This document shows, in pieces, positions 43,180 to 54,860 of a stretch of 64,000 nucleotides of DNA. Made by a program: the position numbers and the translations under genes. Positions within the stretch are counted from its first letter, which is position 1, and every line of letters starts with the position of its first letter. The notes below the pieces were generated by a model. The model ran no database searches, was not told the DNA's origin, and was given only the letters and a program-made list of their open reading frames with translations. Source of the stretch: Sphaerulina vaccinii (lineage: Eukaryota; Ascomycota; Dothideomycetes; Mycosphaerellales; Mycosphaerellaceae); NCBI GenBank assembly GCA_022570795.1, contig JAKUDP010000001.1, positions 1,116,001 to 1,180,000 of the forward strand. The letters are read 5' to 3'.

Positions 43180-45719
43180 CTAGTACTCCATCAATCTTAA
43201 CTTCTTGCCAACCTCTCTCCTCTGCGCCGCCTTCTCGCTCGGTCTCTCGCCAGCTTGCGCATCCTTAGCCTTGAGTGCTTGCAACAGCATGCCAGCATCG
43301 AAGAAGCCATCTGCGATATCGAGTTAGTAAAATCTCGTTCCAAATTCAGTAGTAGAAAACACTTACATCCACCCAGATCATCATCATCACTAGCGACCGC
43401 GCTTTCGACCTCCGGCGTCTTGGTATTCCCCGGCTCCACCATTCGTCCTCGACTCTTCAGCCTCTGACCAGCTTTCGGTCTCAAATTCTCCGCCTCCCGT
43501 GCTCTACTAGCATTCTTATCTCCAATCGTGCCTCTACGATTCGTCTGTCGAAGCAGCTTTCGAATCTCCAGAAAGTAGCTTTCCAAAGCGGCGATGTAGC
43601 GCTTAGTTTGGCGATGCTTACTGCTCACACAGACGGAGATGGAGTTATCTTTGATGATGTATCCGACTCCGAACCCGTCGCCAGATGTAGGTCCGAAACC
43701 AAATTGTCGGAGGGAAGGATTGCCGCAGTTTGAGGTCGAGAGGATCGTGTTGTTGATTTTGTCCCAGCCTGGGTCGGCGAAGATTGCTGGCATGGTGGGT
43801 TGCTCGCGTGGACGGGAGGGAGATGCGCTGTCCTCGTGGCTCGAGCGACTGCTGCGCTTGGGTGAGGCAGCAATGCTTGAGTCGCCTCGATCGGATGTTG
43901 GAGAACTCCAGCCATTAGTGCTCGCGCCTTCATCGTCAGATAGAATGTCCATGTCGCCATCGACTTGTCGTTGCCACAAGCACATCAGAGCGTAGAGATG
44001 TCTGTCGAAACCTTGAGCTTTGGCGCAGTCCTTTGTTGCAGCTGAGTGTTTCTCGCAAGCTTTCTTCAATGCTTCCACCTTCTTGATCGGAGGGTTCTCA
44101 GCCCAGAATGTGCGCATGAAGTCCACACTTTCTTGTGTAACTGATCGGATGGCTTCTGTGCGACCGTGGAAGAATGCCTTTGTCATAGCTGGTTCGTATA
44201 CACTTTCGATACGGCCGTACATGCCGTAGTATGCTGCTTGGAATGCCATTTGTACAAAGGCATCTGGAGAGAAGCCCATTGAGGTAATGAAGTTCTTGCC
44301 GTATGTCTCAAATTCTAGCGTTTGGAACTCGTTCTGGTTGATCAAGTCTGCCAGGCGAGTCTCTGCGAAACGAAGGGCGATAGCCAATTCGGGTACCATG
44401 TCCCATTCGAGCTTGTGTGGCGTTGTGCTAACATCACCGAAGCTCTTGGGGTCACGTTTCGATGGATCTGGTGAGCTGGAAGCCCAAAGGGAAGGTGCTT
44501 GGCCGTTGATGGTGCGAGCGAATCGTAGAATCGTGTCGGTGTACACGTCTGATGCAAAACGGAGGACAGTGTGGCCATCGACACCGGTGTGCTCAAAGTT
44601 GATACCAGCACTTCCGTTCTTGCAGACGATGATCTGCAGCTTGTCGTACCATCTGTTCGTGCAAGTGCCGACCTGGACGCCACGCTCGACCTCATTGGTG
44701 CCACAAAGCATGTTCATGCACAAGTCGGAGCTGTTGTTGGGCTCTGTATAGTCCAGACAGAGAATGAACAGAGCGGAATCGACTATGTTCAGACAATCGG
44801 CGTTGTTCGAGCCCTCGTCCTTACTGATAAGCTCTCGCATGCTGGACCAGATCTTGCGGTTCTCTGTGCTCAGTACACCAACTGCGCCTTTTGCAGACTC
44901 GCTGATTGGAGTCTGCTCGGCATCGTCGGCGATGACCTGAAGATTCAAGCTGACGTCCTTCTCCGTCATGATCAAGTCGTGGTTGTCATCCAGCACGTCG
45001 AACCAGTAAAACTGTCCTCGACATAGCACGACGATGTGCTTGGCGTTTGGGTCCTGGCCGATTTGACATCCATTCTCGGTAGGAATGCGAGCGGTTCCGA
45101 AAAGACGAGAATACTGATACATATCCAATGGCTGACCTCGCACTGTATCCGGTGGTAGCTCCTCCTTGCGGACTGCACGCACGAAAGACAGTGATGAGAC
45201 GACCAATGATGCAGCACGAGTGACTTGGTTGTTTCTGGCAGGCGTCGGGTCATCTTCCAGCAAGAAGAAAGGGTTGAGATTCAGCACAACCGGGTTATCG
45301 TAGTTGAGATAGCTGTCGTACCAGAATTGTTCGATATAATTACTCTTGTCTTTGGCATACTCCTTTAGCTTTTCTTGTAGCTGTGGACCATCTGTACGCA
45401 GGAACTCCTGAATCGCCGCTTCGGTGTTGTGGTGCTCGCGTGCAGTCTGTAAAGGATCCAGCGAAGCTACATACTTCTTGCACGTCGATTCGAGATCTGG
45501 AATGGGCAACTTTGGTAGCTTATCCTGCGCAGCAAAAGTAATACCAGGTTTCGATGCTGGATTCTTGTCGTTGGCCAAAGGTGCAATCTCCTCCTTGGAA
45601 AAGGCCTGCGTGGCCTCTTTGGCGTTTTCGTTTGATCGTTCCGCCATGGTCCCAGAATCCTTTCTCTCAGTTCGGGAGATCTGTTCGTCTATGGATTGGT
45701 AGATCCGAGCTGGAGACAT
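43180..45719 (-). CDS. Carnitine O-acetyltransferase (Yat2/FacC-like, cytosolic type)
   Basis: Two exons, 45719-43367 and 43310-43180, give 827 residues. Choline/carnitine acyltransferase family signatures: LPKLPIPDLESTCKKYVASL near the start, WYDSYLNYDNPVVLNLNPFF (the usual YL...R/P block), GQPLDMYQYSRLFGTARIPT, VVLCRGQFYWFDVLDD, catalytic His377 in INFEHTGVDGHTVLRFASD, and the TSNCGNPSLRQFGFGP block with carnitine-binding residues. The enzyme moves acetyl units between CoA and carnitine, feeding cytosolic acetyl groups to mitochondria during growth on acetate or fatty acids. It has no cleavable mitochondrial presequence or C-terminal peroxisomal signal (ends LRLMEY), which suggests the cytosolic form. 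An approximately 50-residue Ser/Asp-rich insertion lies near residue 600. The last exon encodes YGFFDAGMLLQALKAKDAQA. Confidence 0.92.
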
Positions 45720-46734
45720 GATATATGTAAGCCTTTGTCAATTGATATGTTTCAACAGTAAAGTGAGGAAACAAGCGTGGCTATGGACAGGCCACGCAAA
45801 GAGGTTCGAAAGAAGTAGTGGCAGTCTTGATGGTAGTAGCCCGGCATCGAGGAGAGCTTAGCCCCTGTAGTCGTGTCCAGGTGAAGTGAGGTAGGTATGA
45901 CAAGATCTCGATCATGGATCAGAGGGAGAGATCTTTACATATCAAGAGTCTTGCCCCGCAAGGTGCCTGGAGTTGTAATACTATCGAAGTCGCCCTAAGC
46001 ATGTGAAGATGGTATGAGGCTCCCCAGTAGAGCACATGGATCGCCGTATAGCCGAGAGTGCGGTAATTCGAACGACATAGTAATGAAAATAAGCTATGGA
46101 CTCACCTTTCTCGAGATCTCAGATCCCGTGTTCACGTAGCGGTCCTCCTGGAACAGCTCGGATTGCCAGATGTGGAATCGCAGCCAGCAGCTTCGAGCGT
46201 GGAGGCCCGTGGGGCTCCGCTGGAACGGAGACAATTGTGTCTGGAGCTGGAGCGGACTGAAGGAAGTCGAAATCGTATGGAGTCGGCGCTAGAAGCTAGC
46301 CTGCAGGCTGGAGGTTTTGGCGATAAAGCAAGGGTAGCTGTCAGTTGCTACCAGCTCATGGGTCAGTAATCGATGCAGTGAACGAAAGTGAAGTTATCCA
46401 AAGAAGGACTTTGCACATGCTGTGAACCAGCCGATGTGAGCTTATATTCACATGCTCTAGTCGATCGTGGCTAGGCGCTGTATGGACCGTCCCCAAAGTC
46501 ACTCCCGAGTCCCAAGGCAGATGACGTTGTTTGTGTGGTCGAGGCAGAACGGGCGAGCGGCTGAGATGTGAAGAGGTTGTCTCTTGAGCGCCAAGCAAGC
46601 AGAAAGCAGCCGAGACCGGAAGCGATCTGTCATCCTTGAAGACGCGACAACAACACGCTCTCACACGAGTGGTCCGCGCGGTCACAAGCAGGGAGCACGT
46701 CCAGGTGGCGTGCGGCAGTGATGCGGAAACACAA
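45720..46734. other. Divergent intergenic region (carnitine acetyltransferase / RAD57-like)
   Basis: About 1 kb with no supported gene. An ATG at 46721 opens a 10-codon upstream frame overlapping the RAD57-like start (see findings). Confidence 0.4.
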
Positions 46735-48097
46735 ATGTCCAACCTGCTGACGGTGCTGCCGAACTTCGACATTGCACCATTCACTCACATCCTGCCGTCG
46801 CTGGAAAGAGCTCTCATCTCGACCGCGGATCTCATCGCGCTCGACGCGTTCGATGTCGCGAAGCGCGCCCAGGTGCCTCCAGGAGAGGTGAAGAAGCTGG
46901 CAGATGCTGCTGTACAGGCTTTGCATCACGACGCAGCTTCCAGTTCCTTCTCGAGCCGCGACGATAACACAGGTGGCGACACATGGGATGGCTTCAAGAC
47001 TGGCAAGGACCTCACTGATCGGTGGACGGCTATAAGCACTTTGGATGACACCCTGGACGCAGCATTGGGTGGCGGAATAGCTCGAGGTCATTTGACGGAG
47101 ATCGTAGGCGAGAGGTGAGCGACTGCCTTGAAAATGTAAGTCCACGACCGTGTCTGACTCTTCCTTCAGCGCTGCTGGTAAAACACAATTTCTCTTGACT
47201 CTTCTGCTTGCTGGACAGCTTCAGCATGAGAATCATGGAGAGCACACTCACGGGACTTCAGTGCTGTATATCTCGACAGAGGCACCTCTGCAGACTACGC
47301 GCCTCTCGCAGATCCTGAAGAGTCATCCCAAGCTGGCGGCTTTGCCACTCACCGATCGACCTTCTTTAAGCAAGGTACATAGCACACACATCCACGATCT
47401 GGAAGCACAGGAACACATCATCCGATACCAAGTACCAGTAGCTATCAAGAAGCACAATGTTGGCCTGCTCGTGATCGACTCCATAGCGGCTAATTACCGT
47501 GCTGAATTCGACAGAGGCGGCCAGGGGAAGCGGAACTCGGACTCAATGGCGAAGCGCAGCGCGCAGCTGATTCAGACCGGATCACATCTGAGGAAGCTGG
47601 CTCGAACGCACAACATCGCTGTGGTCGTGGCAAATCAGGTCGCAGACCGATTTACATCTGAGCCCATGCTTCATGCTCGAACTCAGTCTACGCAGAATTC
47701 AAGACCAAGTACGCCATCGCGAGTGACGAACCCGACCACAGAAGCAGCAGCTCAAGCGTCGAGTACCGGCATGCTTTCAACCGACGACCCACTTGGCTTG
47801 GACCATCAGCAGCGCTTCTTCACAGGCTGGGGCGACGAAGAGTCTGCGGGGAACATGAAAACTCCAAGTCTAGGCCTTACATGGACGAACCAGCTCTCGG
47901 CACGCATTGCTCTCCTGAAGCAGCCAGTATACGAAGACAAGATGTATGCTCCTGGTGACGAGCGGAATGTGATAGGCTGGAATAGGTCGGTCAAGACTGT
48001 GTTCAGCCCGTGGTGCTCAGAGAGTAATACTCCGTTCGAGATATGGGAAGGCGGTATTCGCAACGCCATATATACAGATGAACAGGACGAAGTATGA
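46735..48097 (+). CDS. RAD57: RecA-family recombination mediator, RAD57/XRCC3-like
   Basis: Two exons, 46735-47114 and 47170-48097, give 435 residues. The intron splits the Walker A motif: exon 1 ends in GHLTEIVGE, and exon 2 continues SAAGKTQFLLTLLLAGQL, giving GESAAGKT at residues 125-132. Walker B is VGLLVIDSIAANYRAEF, with IAVVVANQVADRF downstream. LGGGIARGHLTEIVGE is the classic Rad51-paralogue lead-in. A preceding helical region (FDVAKRAQVPPGEVKKLADA) matches the N-terminal domain of Rad57/XRCC3. In fungi Rad55-Rad57 promotes Rad51 filament assembly in homologous recombination. A Ser/Thr-rich insertion (about residues 315-360) precedes LTWTNQLSARIALLK. Start ATG 46735 has A at -3; earlier frame is open but without ATG. 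Confidence 0.9.
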
Positions 48098-48440
48098 ACC
48101 CTTCCAGGGCATGTGGACTCTGAGGTGCTAAGGAGCCATCGCCAAATTCTTCAGCTGGCGCCGGCCGGCGTGACTGGATCAGTGGCTAAGAAGCCTGCAC
48201 AATCGGGCAAGCCTCGGATCTCGACCAACGATAGATTGCAAGTCATGCAACGCGTCAAAAGGCGGGAAATTATTCGCGTGGACCTTCTAGCTGTCCTGTC
48301 GACTTGAACGCTGAACGACGTCCACGGACAATATGCGAACGGCAGATGAACATATCTATTCATACCGAGAAGGATTCTCATGCCGGCCTTCCCAGATTCT
48401 CATATACAGCTGACCAGAACTTATATCCTGTTCAGTGATC
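48098..48440. other. Short intergenic region
   Basis: 343 bp between two plus-strand genes; no supported feature. Confidence 0.35.
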
Positions 48441-48962
48441 ATGTCTGCCGAGCCAACAGGGAACCAGGTAGAGGTACCGCAAGAATACGACCCTTTTGGC
48501 GACGAGGCGCAAGCCTGCTCAGCCATTGAGAAGACAATTCAAAAATGGGCTCAGAACGTGAATGATAGGCTGCTGAATTTGGACAAGCCAGAATGGAGGG
48601 ACATCTCTCCGAGCTTCACGATAGACAAACCTATTCTCTCCATACCAGTCAACTCGACGACTCTTGACTTCCGCGGCATTCTGAAATCCATGGAAGTTTT
48701 GATTTCGGAGAATCCTGAGTATCATGTCCGTGTGACTGGAATCGACGTCACCCTGGACCGGAAGGCACGCAAAGCGATGGTGTGGATCAATCAGATCATC
48801 ACTGGACATCCAAAGGGTGTAACAAGACATGTGACTGGCCTGGCAACATTTCGATATGAAGACGAAAGATGGATCATGGTACACTTTGAGACACCAATTG
48901 GCATGACAGGCTCTCCTGGCTTTGACAGAATGGTGGGTGACCACCACGCGGATACCTCCTGA
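48441..48962 (+). CDS. SnoaL/NTF2-like small protein
   Basis: Single exon, 173 residues. The order of elements fits the NTF2-like fold: an N-terminal helix (ACSAIEKTIQKWAQNVNDRL), a long loop with WRDISPSFTIDKPI, a second helix (TLDFRGILKSMEVLISENPE), then strands YHVRVTGIDVTLDRKARKAM, HVTGLATFRYEDERWIMVHFE and a short tail (TPIGMTGSPGFDRMVGDHHA). This layout resembles fungal SnoaL-like proteins, some of which are small-molecule isomerases or cyclases, but many have no known activity. No catalytic acid/base can be picked out by eye. The start is ATG 48441 (ATCATGTCT); the minus-strand open frame over the same bases is treated as a shadow. Confidence 0.7.
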   Translation: MSAEPTGNQVEVPQEYDPFGDEAQACSAIEKTIQKWAQNVNDRLLNLDKPEWRDISPSFTIDKPILSIPVNSTTLDFRGILKSMEVLISENPEYHVRVTGIDVTLDRKARKAMVWINQIITGHPKGVTRHVTGLATFRYEDERWIMVHFETPIGMTGSPGFDRMVGDHHADTS

Positions 48963-49683
48963 TCATACTGATTCATGGTCGCAGTTTGCGTGAACAAATC
49001 AATCTTGGCAAGGATCGATGCCTGTCTCAGTTAGAGTGCTCTATGCTTCCGCAGCTCTTCATCACGACCTTTCTGATCGCACTGCGTCGTTGGCGAGTGT
49101 GCTATGCCGACCTGGACACAAGAGGCCGCGCATCTAGCCAAACCCATCGGCCACTGTTGGCTTCGATCTCGCCACAGAGAACAACCTGCATACTGTTTCG
49201 GGACTAACGTAATCCTTCAGATCGATAAGTATGGAGTTGGCATTACTGTAACCTCGAAGCTAGAGAGAGTGGCGAAGGACGTGGAGGATGTCGAGCTGAG
49301 AACAGAGGAGGTCGTGGAGATCAATGCCAACGTGAAGAGCTGCGAAGTTGCTGGTGGAGGTATCCGGCTGCTTTTGAGAAGTATTCACATGTTTAGTATC
49401 ACTATGCAATTAGCAACGGTAATGATATGCTTGTGCATACTACAGCAGTTACCCTCAGCGAATGTTATAGATACTCGCTGAGAGCTACTATACCCAACGT
49501 CATCGGACCGAGCTCTCGGCAAGGTTCTTCATGTTCTCTTGGCCTATCCATCATTGCCATCATTGACCACTTCGAAGAGTAGTTCGTCTTCATTGCTAAT
49601 GTAACACATCTGGAACTCAACTCAACATTCAACATACGAGATCAAAGCGACATCCTCCTTCGGGAATTGCACACACAGCCAAC
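48963..49683. other. Intergenic region
   Basis: About 720 bp. A plus-strand frame at 49104-49481 (125 codons) contains a hydrophilic segment then a hydrophobic one. It has no recognisable family and I leave it uncalled. Confidence 0.35.
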
Positions 49684-50337
49684 ATGATCCCCTTCCTGAG
49701 GGCTCCACATCCACCGAAAACGAACCAAGCCGGTCAAGATCTCACAATCTACGAGAATGGAAAATCCTCAGTGGCATTTCACCCGAAGGACTCCAAGTAC
49801 ATGATGACACATACAATACCACCTCCCGACAAAGAGGGACCGTCCATAGTCCAGCCGCCATTCCATTACCACATCTACCAGAAGGAGACTTTCAATGTGG
49901 TGGAAGGTGAAGCCCATCTTTTCTTTGGCCTTGATCCATTGCCTTCGGCTGTTCTGAATGCAAACGGGCCATCGCAGACCGCAGTCCTGGGGCCTATGCG
50001 TTATCATCGTTTCGAGAATGCAAGCAAGACCGAAGATCTCAAGATCAACATTCAGCTGGATCCTGAGGATTATGAGAACGAGAGCCGCTTCTTCCGCAAC
50101 TTCTTTGGCTATCTTTCTGATTGTAAGGCAGCGAAGCAGTCACCATCCATCTTCCAACTCTTCGTGTTCTTGTGGAGCGCAGACACACCTCTGGCAATCC
50201 CAATGCCGTTTGGGCTGGAGACGCTGGGAGTGTACATTTCCTGGCTTTTGATGATTGTAGTGGCATATATTGGGCATTACGGATTGGGGTATAAGACCAG
50301 CTATCCAGAATACTATGATGAGAAGAAGTCAAGATGA
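49684..50337 (+). CDS. Cupin-domain protein with C-terminal membrane segment
   Basis: Single exon, 217 residues, ATG in CAACATGATC. Residues about 20-130 form a small beta-barrel with the cupin motif 1 pattern: PPFHYHIYQKETFNVVEGEA, where HxH and E are the usual metal ligands, then LFFG. The second cupin motif is weaker (MRYHRFENAS). After FLWSADTPLAIPMPFGLETL a hydrophobic segment (GVYISWLLMIVVAYIGHYGL) is followed by a short hydrophilic tail. The domain therefore probably faces one side of a membrane. Fungal cupin proteins of this sort often sit in oxidative catabolic or secondary-metabolite genes, but no such neighbours are evident here. Confidence 0.8.
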   Translation: MIPFLRAPHPPKTNQAGQDLTIYENGKSSVAFHPKDSKYMMTHTIPPPDKEGPSIVQPPFHYHIYQKETFNVVEGEAHLFFGLDPLPSAVLNANGPSQTAVLGPMRYHRFENASKTEDLKINIQLDPEDYENESRFFRNFFGYLSDCKAAKQSPSIFQLFVFLWSADTPLAIPMPFGLETLGVYISWLLMIVVAYIGHYGLGYKTSYPEYYDEKKSR

Positions 50338-50521
50338 GTGGTGAATACAGAATAGTTCTCTATTGCTTCATATAGCCTCCTCATCTATTTTGAGCGCTTA
50401 GTCATCAGTACTCCACTTTTCTGACTGTGAGATGAACTCCTCTTCTTCCTGAACATGCTATTGACTCTGCAAGGTGACTTTCTCATCTCATCTCCTCCTC
50501 ACTCTTATCATCCCTCTAGTA

Positions 50522-51445
50522 ATGCCGGACTTCTCATCCCAGGAGTACTGGGACGCCAGGTTCGCGAAGGATCCGAAAGTCTTTGACTGGCTGGTACCAG
50601 CAAAAGTTCTTCATGATATTGCAGCTGAAGTGATTGACAAGACGGATCTCGAGGAACCTCAAATTCTACATATAGGATGCGGCACTGCCGACTCTTGTAG
50701 TCTACGATCACTTGTTAAGCATCCGAAGCATGTCTTGAATGTCGACTACTCCAAGGCAGCAATCCAAGCAGCATCCAAGCGAGAGCAGGAACTTCTTGCC
50801 AGCGCTCACATCGAAAGTCTCTTAGCACCGCCAGATAGTGCCGGAAAGCACGATAGTGTGCAAGATGCCGAGCCTGCGCCTCCGATGCGATGGTCATGCA
50901 AGAATCTGCTCTCACTCCATTCTGCTCTGTCTCTGTTAGGCACGCAGAAGGACGAAGGCAAACTGTTTGACATTATCCTGGACAAAAGCACCAGCGATTC
51001 GATATCTTGTGGGCAAGATGTGCAACTGAGCCTGCCTTATCCACTGAGTATCAATGGCTGGGCACGCAGAGTTCTGGGAAGTGGGACTAGCCAGTTGCGA
51101 GACGTCCACCCTATGCATGTGCTGGCCGTGCACCTAGCAGCTCTCACGCGACCTGGCACTGGCCGTTGGATTGTCATATCATACTCGGAAGAGAGGTTTC
51201 CTTTCTTGCCTCCATTTCCGACCACGGCTGCGAATGGAATGCTACCGGACGATGTCATACAAGCTGGTTTTACACATCCTCATCAGCTCTGGAGACTCGA
51301 AGCCAAAGAGCAGATCAACCTGGACGAGGGCAATGAGACATTAGCGGAGAGAAAGAAGAGGCTGTCTCTTGGTCACGTGCATCAGCCACGCGTTTCTCAC
51401 TGGTTGTACATCATGAGGAGAACGGATGCGCTGGTTGTAGACTGA
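50522..51445 (+). CDS. Class I SAM-dependent methyltransferase, METTL13/EEF1AKMT4-like
   Basis: Single exon, 307 residues. The start chosen is ATG 50522 (MPDFSSQEYWDARF); an upstream extension would add a hydrophobic stretch not expected for this family. The order is that of small eEF1A-lysine-methyltransferase-like proteins: an N-terminal helix with EYWDARF, SAM-binding motif I ILHIGCGTADS, acidic loop VLNVDYSKAAIQAA, motif DIILDKSTSDSISCG and a later strand RWIVISYSEERFPFL. The C-terminus (HVHQPRVSHWLYIMRRTD) is also typical. The DKSTSD sequence, in place of the DxGTLD of human METTL13, supports membership but not substrate identity. An insertion of about 30 residues (Ala/Pro/Asp-rich) follows the acidic loop. 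The stop is only 57 bp from the stop of the convergent MFS gene. Confidence 0.8.
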   Translation: MPDFSSQEYWDARFAKDPKVFDWLVPAKVLHDIAAEVIDKTDLEEPQILHIGCGTADSCSLRSLVKHPKHVLNVDYSKAAIQAASKREQELLASAHIESLLAPPDSAGKHDSVQDAEPAPPMRWSCKNLLSLHSALSLLGTQKDEGKLFDIILDKSTSDSISCGQDVQLSLPYPLSINGWARRVLGSGTSQLRDVHPMHVLAVHLAALTRPGTGRWIVISYSEERFPFLPPFPTTAANGMLPDDVIQAGFTHPHQLWRLEAKEQINLDEGNETLAERKKRLSLGHVHQPRVSHWLYIMRRTDALVVD

Positions 51446-51502
51446 TGATTAAGCTGCTTGTGTTCACGCATCGTTGAAAAACTATTGGACATGTATATGG
51501 CT

Positions 51503-53170
51503 CTACAGAGTCTGCCTGAATCCGGCTTGGCCTTCCAGGATAATCTCTCCGCGATCCGCCTTTCTATTGCGACGAGCATAGACAATGAAGTTCTTGAGCA
51601 CATGCAGAATGCTTACAGCCTGGGTTGCAATCACAGCATACATGGCTGGCGAGTATCGTGGAGCGTCCTGCTGCCTGAAGATATTCGACGCTGCAATCCC
51701 GCCTATTGCACCTCCTCCAATCAGCAGAGCTGAGGCCACGCTGCGCTTCATCTGGCCAACGATATTGTTGTGCATGTAGCTAAGGATACATGGCACATTG
51801 CTGTTGGCTCCAGCTACACCAAGAAAGACTCCAGCGTATCGTGCTGCCGGATTTGTCACGAATCCGACCATAACGACACCAACAAGCGCGACGAGACAGT
51901 TCAGGATGAGGACTATACCGCGCTTGTGGTAATGATCGGCGAACCACGCAGTCGTGAACATCCAAGGTGCCTGATTTCGTGTCAGTTGATGTGCGACCAC
52001 CAAGTGTCTTATGGAAACGTACTGCAAAGACGTATGGCGGAAAGCTGAGAACTTGACTCATTGCAGTCGAGTAGCCCATGTCACCCTTCAGGATGATTGG
52101 GAGGAAGAAAGCAAACGAGTATGTCACAGTGTTGTTCAGAAGATAAAGCCAAGCATACTCCCAGATCTGATCTCGTCAGCTCAATACAGGACTTTCGAAG
52201 CTGTACGGTGGTCTCACCTTCCAATCTTTGAGGTACATCACGACATTTTTCCTTGTAAGTTTGTCGACAACTGCATCTCCACGGTCTCGGTCGATCCGTG
52301 CCAGCACAACATGGGCTTCGTCGACAGTGAGGAACGGCTTCTTCAGGATCAGGCCAGGCTTTGTTGACTTGTCTGGAAAGTCGACAATGAAGAGGTAGCC
52401 TAGCAATCCGAGGAGTACGGTGATGATGCCCTCCATTATGAACTATGAGAAGATGGTCAGCAGTAGCCTTTCGTTCGCACAAGAGCTCCGAGCCTTACTA
52501 TCCATCTCCAGCCGTTCAAGCCTCCAACTCCTTTCATCTGAGAGAGACCGTATGCAAGGATGTTCGAAAAGCCTGAAGAGAGAAGCGCGAGCAGGTAAAA
52601 TGCGGAAAATCGCTTCTGTACCTCATATCGCAGGTACCAGCAACTGAGGAGAAAGATGCAGCCTGGATAATAGCCAGCTTCCAGTATCCCCAGCAAGACT
52701 CGACAGCCCAATGTTTCAGTCCACTTCTTGTTGAACCCGATGCCGATACTGACTATGCCCCAAGCGCAGACCAGACTCGAGAGCCAAAGACAGGCGCCCA
52801 GCTTCCGGATCACAATGTTCGCTGGAAACTGGAAGATGACATATGGCACAAAGAAGAGCATCGTGATGAGGGAGTACCTGTTGCCGATGGAGAGTCCAAG
52901 GTCTTCGTCCATTCCTGCTATCCTGGCATTTGGGAGGTTGACTCGGTCGATGAGCGCGAAGGAGTATATGGCAGCGAGAGTTGGCAGCAGCCTGAAGTCG
53001 ATCTTCCGTACGATGCGGCGGGTCTCCTTGTCCTCACGCTCGGTTGGTTGTGTGGCTTCGTGGTCTTCGAGGATTGCTGCCACGTTCAGTCCATGATCTT
53101 TGCCTTCATACTGGAGGTTCTCGACATGTTTCGCGTCAGGACCATGTATCGACGCGCTCTTCTCCGACAT
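51503..53170 (-). CDS. Major facilitator superfamily transporter, anion:cation symporter (Dal5/allantoate-type) family
   Basis: Four exons: 53170-52499, 52442-52218, 52166-52023 and 51970-51503 (502 residues). Every junction is phase 0. The first transmembrane block RRIVRKIDFRLLPTLAAIYS, followed by FALIDRVNLPNARIAGMDED, is the hallmark of the fungal ACS subfamily (D-x-R-x-x-P...D-R-x-N). Further landmarks are NIVIRKLGACLWLSSLVCAW, GILEAGYYPGCIFLLSCWY (ACS motif EAGxxPG) and NGWRWIFIMEGIITVLLG (WRWIFxxEG). Twelve hydrophobic segments are apparent. ACS members carry allantoate, ureidosuccinate, nicotinate, vitamins or organic anions; the substrate is open. The N-terminal 55 residues are hydrophilic and cytosolic, and the C-terminal tail is short and basic. 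No adjacent gene suggests a pathway. Confidence 0.92.
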
Positions 53171-53665
53171 GTTGGCGATCTCCAAAGCAAACAAGCGTGG
53201 AAGGCTGAGGGAGGTGAAGAAGACGACAAGAAAAGAGAAGACATCTCGCTCGGTGTATGTTGTGCTACCTTGACTCTGCAGCTTCGGCTCAGGATTGAGG
53301 AGATCTCGCAATCCTTCTTCTTGGCACGAGGAAAATGCATTGCAATTCTGCAGATCTCTTTCCGTTTTCAAGCTCAGACATGCTATACCAAGCTTTGTAC
53401 GACACTGTGCAATGTAACGAGACACCTCGTGGCTGCGGGGCAAGCGACACCTTTAGCCGAAAGGTTTGCAGGTCTGGCGAGACACAATAAGGCAGTGTCT
53501 TCATGGATACCCTTCCTTGACGCCACACTGTCAGCAGAGTCGACGTCGGGACCCGGTAGTAGAGAGCTTGGTCTTTCATATGCCTTCTGGGGTTACAACT
53601 TTAGCTAATCATACTCTGTCCCTTGTAATTTTGCAATCTATAGTCCTAGCAGTATAACCTCAACC
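53171..53665. other. Intergenic region
   Basis: About 495 bp upstream of the MFS gene and downstream of the glutathione transferase stop. No gene seen. Confidence 0.35.
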
Positions 53666-54436
53666 TTACTTCGCAGCCATCTTCGCAGCCTTGTCATCAA
53701 GCACCTTCTTTACAGCCGGCCTAGCAATAAGCTTCTGGTGCCACGCGTAAGAAGTTGGCATTGAGCTCTTCCACTCAGCATCGAAGCCCTCGCCCATCAG
53801 GAAGCCAGCCATAGCATTCCAAGGCACGAACATCAGATCTGCGTAAGAAACCTTGTCTCCCACAAGGTATTCTTTCCCGCTCTTCTTCAAGTGAGCATCA
53901 ATGACGCCTAGAACACGCTTGACTTCGTTTCCGTAGCGTTCGATAGCGGACGTGATGTTCTTCTCGCTGTGAAAGAAGGTGAACCAGGCCTTCTGTCCGA
54001 AGTATGGACCTTGTCCAGACATCTGGAAATCTCTCCAGGAGATCTGGAGGTACTTCTCTGGGGCCTGGGTGTAGCGGAATTGGTTGTTCTTGTCGTAGGT
54101 ATCGAGGAGGTAGTCGATAATGGCACCGGACTGCGTTCATGCTTAGTGATGGCCCATCTTCAGCGTGCTTGGAGTCATACCTCGAACAATGTGATTCCAG
54201 TGTTTGGATCTTGCAGAGCTGGGACTCTGCCATTTGTGTTGGCAGAGATGAATGGCTCCTGCTTCAGGACGCTGAAGTCGAGGAACTCCTGATCGTATGG
54301 AACACCGAGCTCCTCAAGAAATATGGCGACTTTCCATGGATTTGGACCCTACTGTGGTGTCAGTATGGACGACATCTAATCTGAGACCCTTGATACATAC
54401 CTGGACGTGGCCATACAGCTTCAATGGGGTAGTCAT
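53666..54436 (-). CDS. Glutathione S-transferase
   Basis: Three exons, 54436-54401, 54348-54181 and 54130-53666 (222 residues, usual GST length). The thioredoxin-like N-terminal domain reads PLKLYGHVQGPNPWKVAIFL, then EELGVPYDQEFLDFS, NGRVPALQDPNTGITLFESG where the cis-Pro (VPA) and the ES pair are glutathione-binding positions, and AIIDYLLDTYD. The C-terminal helical domain follows, with YLVGDKVSYADLMFVPWN, the GST N-capping-box region. The NPWK sequence in the first helix, replacing the usual catalytic Ser/Tyr start, places it with the fungal Ure2p-like/gamma-type transferases. It would conjugate electrophiles to glutathione in the cytosol. Intron acceptor choices were set by frame: the first intron ends CACAGTAG, where the alternative CACAG would bring in a stop. 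Confidence 0.92.
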
Positions 54437-54860
54437 GGTGAATTGTGAGTTGTGATGTGTAGATTGTCAGATGTCGGTCAGTTGGTTTCAGATAGTTCGA
54501 ACTTCTGCTTCATGAGCTGTCGTAGCTGATATATATTATGCCATAGCTATCGAGCAACAGAGTTCGACTAACCATCATCAGCTCCATTATGGTGCAGGGC
54601 GGACAGGTCCCTTTCCAGCTGAGTCGATATGCTTTCAGGGACCGAATCCTTCTTCAGTTAGCTGGAAAGCAAGCATTGTCATGATTGGCGACAATGTCTC
54701 TTAATACCTCTAAGACTCGTCTCCAATTGGTAAGCATACATCGCAACCCGCTCGTCGGTTTGTGTGCAAAAGACTTGGCCTCCCTCGCCTCCATGCTGAT
54801 AGAGGGCTAGACGGGACACTTGCAAGGCGGGGTAGAGGTGGTGGGGTTGTCGAACGTTGC
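54437..54860. other. Intergenic region
   Basis: About 420 bp between tandem minus-strand genes. No gene seen. Confidence 0.35.
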
